DNA of 64,000 nucleotides, taken from contig CAVPBI010000017.1 in the NCBI GenBank assembly GCA_963701735.1, positions 186,001 to 250,000 on the forward strand, in the 5' to 3' direction. This DNA is from CAWABB01 sp963701735. Lineage in GTDB: Bacteria > Bacteroidota > Ignavibacteria > UBA10030 > UBA6906. Below, piece by piece: positions 8,702 to 15,849 of the stretch. The position numbers and the translations under genes are program-made. Under the pieces are notes generated by a model that was not told where the DNA came from, searched no databases, and worked only from the letters and a program-made list of their open reading frames with translations. How positions within the stretch are numbered: position 1 is the stretch's first letter; each line of letters opens with the position of its first letter.

Positions 8702-9148
8702 CTACTTCGTCTTCGTTTCCTTTTTTTCGGCCAGCTTGAATTTGAAGGGGATCGTCACCCAGACGGCGACCGGCTTTCCCTTGATCTCCGCGGGTGTGAA
8801 GCGGTACTGCTTCGCCGCGTCGAGCGCTGACTGGTTGAATACCGGGTTCTCGCTCTTCAGAACTTCGACCTCTTTCGGTTCGCCCTTCGCCGTCACCCAC
8901 ACCTTCACCCACACCGTCCCTTCCTGACCCGCTTTCGCAGCTTCTTTCGGGTACACAGGCGTCCCGGCCTTGATGAGCTTCGGTTCCACGTCCACCGCCT
9001 GCATGTCGACCGGCGGCTTCTCTTCCTGCTGCTGGGCCGTCTGGCTCGCCATCGCGGGGGGCTTGCCGGCTGCCACAGTCTGGTCCTGCGGCGTGTCCTG
9101 GAAGACGTACGCCACCAGGCAAAGCGGAATCAACGCGATCGCTTTCAT
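8702..9148 (-). CDS. TonB-family C-terminal domain protein
   Basis: This 148-residue protein has an N-terminal hydrophobic segment (MKAIALIPLCLVAYVF), a Gln/Pro-rich linker, and a TonB C-terminal domain (about residues 55-140): PVYPKEAAKAGQEGTVWVKV, NQSALDAAKQYRFTPAEIKG, WVTIPFKFKL. It is much shorter than a classical TonB and lacks the long Pro-Lys spacer. It may be a periplasmic TonB-like protein acting with the sigma/anti-sigma pair rather than driving transport. Its ATG overlaps the anti-sigma stop (ATGA). It is the last gene of a three-gene operon. Confidence 0.85.
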   Translation of the reverse strand: MKAIALIPLCLVAYVFQDTPQDQTVAAGKPPAMASQTAQQQEEKPPVDMQAVDVEPKLIKAGTPVYPKEAAKAGQEGTVWVKVWVTAKGEPKEVEVLKSENPVFNQSALDAAKQYRFTPAEIKGKPVAVWVTIPFKFKLAEKKETKTK

Positions 9149-9621
9149 TGGATAACGCTCCTTTCGTGATGGGAATCGGTTTCATCGGATGACGTCGCGA
9201 CCACCTCGACGGCTGGAAGCTCCCGTACATACAGAAATGTCGGTTCCTGAGTCTGGTTGCCCGCCGGCCCAAAGAGCGACGAGAGCGCAAGGATCGTTGC
9301 GGTGAGCAGATACAGCGCCACGACCGCGAGGGCAGGCAGTGGAATGGCCAGCCGGCCACCGGGCAGAAGGGGGATCGGCAGCTTCTCCCTCCATCGGAGT
9401 CTCCGGGATAACGTCGCGTGGCGGATGCGGCGGTCCAGGCCGTGCGGGAAATCCGGCAGGGGAGTCTGCCGCAACGCGGTCCGATGTGACATTGCGGTGG
9501 TGAAGAATGCGCGACATTCGGGGCAGGTCCCGACGTGCTCGAGCGCCGCTGACGCGGCATCGGCCTCCGCCTCCCCGTCCATGAACGCACTCAGCGCCTC
9601 CTGATAGTCTGCACAGTTCAT
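9145..9621 (-). CDS. Anti-sigma factor with zinc-finger (zf-HC2) domain
   Basis: This protein of about 158 residues has an N-terminal zinc-binding anti-sigma domain (MNCADYQEALSAFMDGEAEA, then HVGTCPECRAFF; a H-x3-C-x2-C motif with an upstream Cys). A membrane helix near residues 92-115 (LPALAVVALYLLTATILALS) and a short periplasmic tail follow. It should hold the sigma factor at the inner membrane until an envelope signal frees it. The start is the ATG at 9621, overlapping the sigma stop by four bases; the downstream TonB-like gene overlaps it in the same way. Confidence 0.86.
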   Translation of the reverse strand: MNCADYQEALSAFMDGEAEADAASAALEHVGTCPECRAFFTTAMSHRTALRQTPLPDFPHGLDRRIRHATLSRRLRWREKLPIPLLPGGRLAIPLPALAVVALYLLTATILALSSLFGPAGNQTQEPTFLYVRELPAVEVVATSSDETDSHHERSVIQ

Positions 9622-10163
9622 TGTGCGCTCCTTTCCTCGAACCACGGCCTGAGGCGCTCCGCGAGCGCCCGCCGCGCATGAAACAGACGAGACTTCACAG
9701 CCGCCAGCGATGATGAAGTGATTGCGGCGATCTCCGCGTACGAGAATTCTTCATACTCACGGAGCACGAGGACCTCGCGGTACTCCTCGGTGAGCTCGTT
9801 CAGCATCCGCCGGACCAGGTCTGCGGATTCTTCCTGCTCGACGATGGTTGCAGGCGTCTCTTCGTCTTCGGCTTCGCGGTCCCCCATGGGGACCTGGAAT
9901 TTCTGCTTCCGGAACGCCCCGAGCATCTCGTTGCGCGCCACCGTGAAGAGCCAGCACCGCACCGAATCCCTCCCGCGGAGGATCCCCATGTTTCGGTGCA
10001 ACCTGAGGAACGCCTCCTGTGTTGCGTCTTCCGCCATTTCGGTATCCCCCGCAAATGCAAGGCAGTAGCGGTACACGGGCTTGCGGAACGACTCATACGC
10101 GGCCAGAAACGAGGGGCCATCTCCGTCGCGGGAAGCGATTCCTGGTTCCATATCGGCGGGCAT
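9618..10163 (-). CDS. RNA polymerase sigma factor, ECF (sigma-70 family, RpoE-like)
   Basis: This 181-residue factor has sigma region 2 (VYRYCLAFAGDTEMAEDATQ, EAFLRLHRN, RCWLFTVARNEML) and region 4 (LNELTEEYREVLVLREYEEF, SYAEIAAITSSSLAAVKSRL, FHARRALAERL). The ATG at 10163 is chosen because residues upstream do not resemble the family. It is followed with 4-bp overlaps by its anti-sigma factor and a TonB-like protein. A GCAAC-N16-CATCTT element upstream suggests autoregulation. Confidence 0.93.
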   Translation of the reverse strand: MPADMEPGIASRDGDGPSFLAAYESFRKPVYRYCLAFAGDTEMAEDATQEAFLRLHRNMGILRGRDSVRCWLFTVARNEMLGAFRKQKFQVPMGDREAEDEETPATIVEQEESADLVRRMLNELTEEYREVLVLREYEEFSYAEIAAITSSSLAAVKSRLFHARRALAERLRPWFEERSAQ

Positions 10164-10198
10164 GCGCACGGTATGCTCCTGATTGGCTCTCTTCCAGG

Positions 10199-10225
10199 AA
10201 GATGCGCAGGGGGGAGGAAAGTTGC
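10199..10225 (-). promoter_or_regulatory. Possible ECF-type autoregulated promoter
   Basis: On the minus strand, GCAAC (10221-10225), 16 bases, CATCTT (10199-10204), 36 bases before the sigma start. The -35 core AAC and a CGTC-like -10 are typical of ECF promoters. The -10 is imperfect. Confidence 0.33.
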
Positions 10226-10434
10226 ACCTTGATGATGAAGAATGAGGGGAACAAGGGCGATCTGCATTATGCCGACGGCCAACTGTGCCGTAGTTCCTTG
10301 AACGGGCTGCTCGAAGGAATGTTCCGCCGGGCAGAAGTCGTAGCCGGACCGGCCCCGGAAGAAGGCCTGAAAGCTTGCGTTTACCACGAAACTCACAGAA
10401 ATTACGACAAGAAACACGGATCGAGTGGGGACAC

Positions 10435-10946
10435 ATGCTTGATGCAAACACAAAGTACCTCGCCGCGTCGGGAGAAATCGCAGCGCGAATCCAGGCAAGA
10501 GAACATGTGCTCCTGGTCTTCGTTGCCTACACGACTCTGGCTGTCGGTTTGTCCTTCTCGAATGATGCGTTTCTGAATCTTACGCTCCGATAGGGTACGT
10601 CGCGCTGGCTGCCGCATTCTTGAGCAGGCATCATGATCTCGTTATCGGCATTCTGAGGAGCTACCAGCACGAGATCTCCCGGATGAACAGCGATGAGAAG
10701 GGGACCCCCGACTACACATCGATGGGCTATCTCGGCAGGGCGGTCAAAGAGCGTTCGAAAAGAGAATACGCCCAGGTCCTCTTCATTGTCCTGGGAGGAT
10801 GCGCGAGCTTCTATCCTGCAGGAGCTGAATTTGCTTCCCCGCTGAGCATGGCCGCCTTCCTCTGGTACGGAAGCATTGTGTGCTCCCTGCTCGCGATTAT
10901 CGTTGCCTTGAAGACACAGCATGACCGCAAGGGTTGGGCGAAATAG
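10435..10946 (+). CDS. Hypothetical membrane protein (one frameshift)
   Basis: The first 50 residues (MLDANTKYLAASGEIAARIQ, AREHVLLVFVAYTTLAVGLS) read in one frame to about 10588. The protein then continues in another frame as IGYVALAAAFLSRHHDLVIG, ILRSYQHEISRM and a C-terminal pair of helices (YAQVLFIVLGGCASFYPAG, SMAAFLWYGSIVCSLLAIIV), ending at 10946. About 170 residues and four membrane helices are reconstructed. The join near 10583-10590 is one of the few here needing a missing base. Its arrangement recalls small membrane proteins of many gut and environmental Bacteroidota. I do not recognise the family. Confidence 0.58.
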
Positions 10947-10973
10947 AAGCGCCCCAACCGCCGTTTCTTCGTG

Positions 10974-11004
10974 TTGCCATTTCACGCGCGCTTCGCTAGA
11001 TTGC
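10974..11004 (+). promoter_or_regulatory. Bacteroidetes-type promoter heading the DUF1080/Gfo operon
   Basis: TTG at 10974-10976, 20 bases, TAGATTGC at 10997-11004, with CGC just before the TA as in the tRNA-His and tRNA-Ser promoters. The next gene starts at 11170, leaving a leader of about 160 bases with no gene. Confidence 0.45.
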
Positions 11005-11169
11005 ATGGTCTTCGATTCCCGCTCCTTCTCGTACTTCAGCGCCACGCCCGGCAGAGGGACGTCTGGCCTGAGGGATCACCCATTGTTCCAGCGAACGCCT
11101 GACTCCTGGATCTACAGTTGTGACCAGAAGGGGTAATTTTCACGAGTGACAATTCAGAGAGGACTCGCA

Positions 11170-12213
11170 ATGAATGCAGTTTCGGCAGTTCGGCTCTCCC
11201 TGCTCTTCCTGATGTCGATCGTCGTCATGTCCTGCGCTCCTTCTGGAAGCGTCATGAAGGATGAAGGAGCATCCCCCGACCCGGTGATGGGGGACTGGTT
11301 CGGGCATGTCGTTACGCGAACAGGAGAGGTGTCGCCGGTTGCCGTGCGGGCCATTGCTCTCGGCGGAGCCAGCTACCGTTTCGTGGCTCAGAGTGAGTTC
11401 GACACCCAGGATACCACGTTCGGCGGTGCGTTTTCAACGATCGCGTTTGAGGGGAAAGTTGCGGGGGATCGGGTAGTGATAGATCAGTACCCGGACTGGT
11501 CGCTGACACTTGCCAATGGAGTGCTCCACGGTCGGACGAGCGGTACGGACGTCGAGAATTTTGAACTCAAACACATTCTCCGGCTCTCTCCATGCCTGGG
11601 TGCGGCACCACCTCCTGGCGCAGTGATACTGTTCGACGGAACGAGCCTCGCCGCCTGGGAGCGGCGCGACCCGAAACAGCGGGAGACTCCTGTGGGATGG
11701 ACGATTGCCGACGGAGTCCTTCATGTGGCTCCGGGGACAGGGGACATCATGACGAAGCAGAAGTTCACTGACTTCCGGCTGCACATTGAATTCCGAACTC
11801 CCTTCATGCCTGAGGCGAGGGGACAGGCACGAGGGAACAGCGGCGTGTATCTGCAGGGACGATATGAGGTGCAGGTGCTTGACAGCTACGGGCTCACAGG
11901 CGAAGACAATGAGTGCGGAGGGATCTACAAGGTGAGTGCTCCCCGGGTGAATATGTGCGCGCCCCCCGGCCAGTGGCAATCGTATGACATCACGTTTCAG
12001 GCTCCCCGGTTTGACCCGAATGGCACGAAGGCCCGCGATGCCGTCCTGACTGTTGTCCATAACGGTATCGTGATCCATGATGGTCTTGCGATCCCCGGCG
12101 TGACGGGAGGGGCGGTCGACGAAGACGTGAAGTCTCCGGGCGGACTGCTGCTGCAGGATCACGGAAATCTCGTCCAGTACCGGAACATCTGGCTCGTCGA
12201 ACTGAAGCGCTGA
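11170..12213 (+). CDS. Lipoprotein with DUF1080 (3-keto-disaccharide hydrolase-type) domain
   Basis: This is a lipoprotein: the signal peptide ends LMSIVVMSC with the lipid-bearing Cys at about residue 20. Residues about 35-140 form a small N-terminal domain that I do not recognise. The DUF1080/PF06439 jelly roll follows (about 155-347): LFDGTSLAAWERRD, GWTIADGVLHVAPGTGDIMT, DFRLHIEFR, GNSGVYLQGRYEVQVLDSYG, ECGGIYKVSAPRVNM, LLLQDHGNLVQYRNIWLVEL. Members cleave 3-keto-glycosides in characterised cases. The ATG at 11170 follows AGAGAGGA. It opens a long co-directional run, eight bases before a Gfo/Idh/MocA gene. Confidence 0.88.
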   Translation: MNAVSAVRLSLLFLMSIVVMSCAPSGSVMKDEGASPDPVMGDWFGHVVTRTGEVSPVAVRAIALGGASYRFVAQSEFDTQDTTFGGAFSTIAFEGKVAGDRVVIDQYPDWSLTLANGVLHGRTSGTDVENFELKHILRLSPCLGAAPPPGAVILFDGTSLAAWERRDPKQRETPVGWTIADGVLHVAPGTGDIMTKQKFTDFRLHIEFRTPFMPEARGQARGNSGVYLQGRYEVQVLDSYGLTGEDNECGGIYKVSAPRVNMCAPPGQWQSYDITFQAPRFDPNGTKARDAVLTVVHNGIVIHDGLAIPGVTGGAVDEDVKSPGGLLLQDHGNLVQYRNIWLVELKR

Positions 12214-12220
12214 TCCGGCC

Positions 12221-13273
12221 ATGGAAGCTCTCAAGGTCGTTGTCGTCGGCTGCGGAAACATGGGCTCCTCCCACGCCCGTGCCTATGCCCGGGTCAAGGG
12301 CTTCGCCCTGGTGGGGCTCGTTGACCGGTCTGCTGAGAGAGCCGCACGCCTGGGCGTGGAACTGGGAGGCGTGCCGGCCTTTCCCTCCCTGGATGCCGCC
12401 ATTGCCTCCGCCTCCCCCGACGCCGTTGCCGTCTGTACCTACCCCGAGACCCATCACGAACTGACCATCAAGGCGCTGGACGCGGGTCTTCACGTCTTTG
12501 TAGAGAAGCCGCTGGCCGGGACCGTCGAGGAAGCTGAACAGATTGCGGCCCGGGCCATCAAGTCGGGGAAGAAGGTCGTGGTCGGCTACATCCTCCGCCA
12601 TCATCCCGCCTGGCAGCGGTTCATCGAAGAGGCGCGGACGCTCGGCAAGCCGCTGGTCATGAGGATGAACCTGAACCAGCAGAGCAGCGGCGAGACATGG
12701 GCGGTCCACAAGAAACTGATGGGCTCGATGTCGCCGATCGTGGACTGCGGTGTCCATTATGTCGATGTCATGTGCCAGATGACCCGCTCCCGCCCGGTGC
12801 GGGTGCAGGCGATCGGAGCCCGGCTCACGGATGAAATCCCCCCGACCATGTACAACTACGGCCAACTCCAGGTGGTGTTCGAGGATGGGTCCGTGGGGTG
12901 GTATGAGGCCGGCTGGGGGCCGATGATGAGCGAGACCGCCTTCTTCGTCAAAGACGTCGTCGGTCCGAACGGGAGCGTCAGCATCGCCGAACAGCACGGG
13001 GAGAAGGTCTCCGGATCCGATGACATCGACTCCCACACCAGAACCTCCTCGCTCCTCCGGCACGACGCGGCGACGATGCAGAACCGGCGGATTGACACAA
13101 GCGACGAGCCCGGTCACCAGGAGTTGTGCGACAGGGAGCAGGAGTACTTCCTCCGGGCTATTCGAGAGAACCTGGATCTTCGTGACCATCTTGCCGACGC
13201 GGTCAACAGCCTGCGTATCGTGCTGGCGGCCGATCGCTCGGTGAGGACAGGAACCATTGTGACTCTACCATAA
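12221..13273 (+). CDS. Gfo/Idh/MocA family oxidoreductase (cytosolic)
   Basis: This 350-residue enzyme has an N-terminal Rossmann fold (LKVVVVGCGNMGSSHARAYA, NAD(P)-binding GxGxxG variant), the catalytic-Lys motif VEKPLAGTVEEAEQ near residue 93, and a C-terminal alpha/beta domain with VDCGVHYVDVM. It has no signal peptide, unlike the other three members here, so it works in the cytosol. The family oxidises or reduces sugars and inositols, including at C3. It lies between the DUF1080 lipoprotein (8-base gap) and the MFS transporter (11-base gap), which suggests it handles the imported product. Confidence 0.93.
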   Translation: MEALKVVVVGCGNMGSSHARAYARVKGFALVGLVDRSAERAARLGVELGGVPAFPSLDAAIASASPDAVAVCTYPETHHELTIKALDAGLHVFVEKPLAGTVEEAEQIAARAIKSGKKVVVGYILRHHPAWQRFIEEARTLGKPLVMRMNLNQQSSGETWAVHKKLMGSMSPIVDCGVHYVDVMCQMTRSRPVRVQAIGARLTDEIPPTMYNYGQLQVVFEDGSVGWYEAGWGPMMSETAFFVKDVVGPNGSVSIAEQHGEKVSGSDDIDSHTRTSSLLRHDAATMQNRRIDTSDEPGHQELCDREQEYFLRAIRENLDLRDHLADAVNSLRIVLAADRSVRTGTIVTLP

Positions 13274-13283
13274 CGAGGGCATC

Positions 13284-14510
13284 ATGAAGAAATCGACCTA
13301 CCTGCAACTCAGCGGCATGATGTTTCTGGAGTTCTTCGTGTGGGGGGCATGGTACGTGACCGTCGGGAACTACATGACCCGCATCGGCATGTCGGACGTG
13401 ATCTACTGGGCCTACGCCGTCGGGCCGATCGGGGCGATCGTCTCGCCGTTCTTCCTCGGTATGGTGGCCGACCGTTTCTTCTCGACGGAGAAAGTGCTGG
13501 GTGCGCTGCACCTGATCGGGGGAGTGGCGATGCTCTTTGCCCCCGTCGCGGCGGAAGCGGGGAACGCCGCCGCGTTCATCATCCTGCTGCTGATCCATAT
13601 GCTCTGCTATATGCCGACCGTCGGTCTCGCCAACGCGCTCGCATTTCATCACATCACGGAGCAGGAGAAATACTTCCCGATCATCCGGGTGTTCGGGACG
13701 ATCGGCTGGATCGTCGCAGGCATCCTCGTCAGCGCGGTGCTCGGGGCGGACGAAACCGGAATCCCGCTTCGGGTGGCCGGAATTGCGGGCCTCGTGATGG
13801 GTTTCTATTCGTTCACGCTCCCGCACACGCCCCCGTCGCCAAAGTCTGAGATCAGCGTGCGTCAGATCCTCGGCCTGGATGCGCTCGCAACGTTGAAGAG
13901 CCGGTCGTTCGTGGTGTTCATCATCAGTTCGTTCCTGATCTGTATCCCGCTGTCGACGTACTACGCGTATGCGCCGGTCTATGTCAATGCGAACGCCATC
14001 GTGAACCCCGGGTTCAAGATGACATTCGGGCAGATGTCGGAGGTGGTGTTCATCGTCCTGATGCCGCTCTTCTTCCGGTTCCTCGGTTTCAAGTGGATGC
14101 TGCTGACCGGGATGCTCGCGTGGGTGCTCCGCTACGTTCTCTTTGCCCTCGCCGCGCCGGCCTCGGTCGTCTGGATGATCATGGGCGGAATCATCCTGCA
14201 CGGCATCTGCTACGACTTCTTCTTCGTCGCGGGGCAGATCTATGTGGACAAGATCTCCACGAAGGAGATCCGGGGGCAGGCACAGGGCTTCCTCGTGCTG
14301 ATGACCTACGGCGCGGGGATGTTCATCGGCGCCCAGATCGCCGGCTGGTTGTACAACACGATCGTGACCTCGACCGGAGCTGCGGCTGCGGGCGAGTGGC
14401 AGACGTTCTGGGCGATCCCCGCGATCTTCGCGGCGGTGATCATGATCGTCTTCGCGGTCTTCTTCAGGGACGGACGTACCGCGCGCGAGACAACGTCCGC
14501 GGCGGCGTAA
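13284..14510 (+). CDS. MFS transporter (nucleoside/sugar permease NupG-like)
   Basis: This 408-residue transporter has about 12 membrane helices. It starts MKKSTYLQLSGMMFLEFFVW GAWYVT, a pattern of the NupG/XapB nucleoside:H+ symporter-like MFS group often found beside Gfo/Idh/MocA genes in Bacteroidota. Other blocks are SPFFLGMVADRFFSTEKVLG, YFPIIRVFGTIGWIVAG and HGICYDFFFVAGQIYVDK. In this setting a sugar or keto-sugar is as likely a substrate as a nucleoside. It is co-transcribed with its neighbours; the next gene follows after 68 bases. Confidence 0.9.
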   Translation: MKKSTYLQLSGMMFLEFFVWGAWYVTVGNYMTRIGMSDVIYWAYAVGPIGAIVSPFFLGMVADRFFSTEKVLGALHLIGGVAMLFAPVAAEAGNAAAFIILLLIHMLCYMPTVGLANALAFHHITEQEKYFPIIRVFGTIGWIVAGILVSAVLGADETGIPLRVAGIAGLVMGFYSFTLPHTPPSPKSEISVRQILGLDALATLKSRSFVVFIISSFLICIPLSTYYAYAPVYVNANAIVNPGFKMTFGQMSEVVFIVLMPLFFRFLGFKWMLLTGMLAWVLRYVLFALAAPASVVWMIMGGIILHGICYDFFFVAGQIYVDKISTKEIRGQAQGFLVLMTYGAGMFIGAQIAGWLYNTIVTSTGAAAAGEWQTFWAIPAIFAAVIMIVFAVFFRDGRTARETTSAAA

Positions 14511-14578
14511 GGAGAGAACGCAAGGCCCGGGGAATCGGCCCGGGCATCAGCTCCGGTGCTCACACGACAGAGACTCCG

Positions 14579-15835
14579 ATGGTGACACGCAGGACATTCG
14601 TCAAATCCGCACTTGCCCTCGGGGCATTCACGCTGGTGCCCCGGCGCGTGCTGGGTGGGCCGGGGTACACTCCTCCAAGCGACGAGATCACCAAAGCCGT
14701 CATTGGCGTCGGCGGCATGGGGCGATGGCACCTGGGGAACACCGGAGAGCGCCTCCTCGCGGTCTGCGACGTCGATGAGCGCCACCTGAAGATCGCCATG
14801 GAGATTGCCGGGAAGGGGGTCGCGGGCTACAAGGATTTCCGCGAACTGCTGGAGCGAAAGGACATCGATGTCGTCCATATCGCCACGCCCCCTCACTGGC
14901 ACGCCCTGATCGCCATCGCGGCGGCCCGCGCCGGGAAGGACGTCTGGTGCGAGAAGCCGATGACCAGGACGATCGCCGAGGGCGAGAAGGTCGTCGAGGC
15001 GGTCCGTGCGCACGGACGGGTGTTCCGCGTCAACACCTGGTTCCGCTACAGCGGCGATCAATTGTACGACAGCGGGTTCACCGCCAGGGAATGCAGGCAG
15101 CTGGTTCAGAGCGGAATGCTGGGGTGGCCGCTGACAGTGACGATCTCCGGCGCGACCGGGTTCGCGTGGAAGTTCTACTGGAGCGGCCGGACCGATCTCT
15201 CGCCGCAATGGACTCCGCCGGAACTGGACTACGACTTCTGGCTCGGCCCGGCTCCGTACAAGCCGTACCATCCTCACCGCGTCCACGGGACGTTCAGAGG
15301 ATACTGGGACTACGACGGCGGCGGACTTGGGGATATGGGACAGCACTACATCGATCCTGTCCAGTACTTCCTCGGAAAAGACGGTGAGAGTCCGGTGGAG
15401 ATCGGGGTGGATGCGCCGGTCCAGCATCCCGACGCCGCGGGGTCGTTCCGCAGAATCTCCATCCGGTACGAAGATGGTTGCCAGATCATCCTCGGCGGCG
15501 ATCAGGAGGGCAGGGAGGTCCCGTTCATCGAGGGACCGAAGGGGAAGGTCTACCGCGGGTTCACGTCGACGATTCCGAATCTGAAAGAGAAGATCGCCTC
15601 TCTTCCCGAGCCTGAGGGGCAGGTGACTGATTTCATGGTGTCGGTCCGGACACGGGCCCCGTTTGCGCTGAACGAGGTGAACGGGCAGCGTTCGACTACG
15701 CTCGTCAACCTCGCCAAGATCGCGTGGCAGCTCGGACGGCCGATTCAATTTGACCCGTTCACGCAGCGCTGCCCCGGCGATGAAGCGGCGAACCGGCTGA
15801 TCAATCCGCCGATGCGCGCGCCATGGCACCTGTAG
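14579..15835 (+). CDS. Exported Gfo/Idh/MocA oxidoreductase (twin-arginine signal)
   Basis: This 418-residue protein has a Tat signal, TRRTFVKSALALGAFTLVPR (start ATG 14579). The stretch VPRRVLGGPGY after it is shared almost exactly with the protein at 26877. The Rossmann motif is IGVGGMGRWH, the catalytic block is CEKPMTRTIAEGEK, and the C-terminal half has DYDFWLGPAPYKPYHPHRVH and GGLGDMGQHYIDPVQY. Tat export implies folding with bound NAD(P) before transport, so it acts in the periplasm and must recycle its cofactor on bound substrate or pass electrons on. It is followed after 14 bases by a HEAT/DUF1080 lipoprotein. Confidence 0.92.
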   Translation: MVTRRTFVKSALALGAFTLVPRRVLGGPGYTPPSDEITKAVIGVGGMGRWHLGNTGERLLAVCDVDERHLKIAMEIAGKGVAGYKDFRELLERKDIDVVHIATPPHWHALIAIAAARAGKDVWCEKPMTRTIAEGEKVVEAVRAHGRVFRVNTWFRYSGDQLYDSGFTARECRQLVQSGMLGWPLTVTISGATGFAWKFYWSGRTDLSPQWTPPELDYDFWLGPAPYKPYHPHRVHGTFRGYWDYDGGGLGDMGQHYIDPVQYFLGKDGESPVEIGVDAPVQHPDAAGSFRRISIRYEDGCQIILGGDQEGREVPFIEGPKGKVYRGFTSTIPNLKEKIASLPEPEGQVTDFMVSVRTRAPFALNEVNGQRSTTLVNLAKIAWQLGRPIQFDPFTQRCPGDEAANRLINPPMRAPWHL

Positions 15836-15849
15836 GAGACATCAGGACA

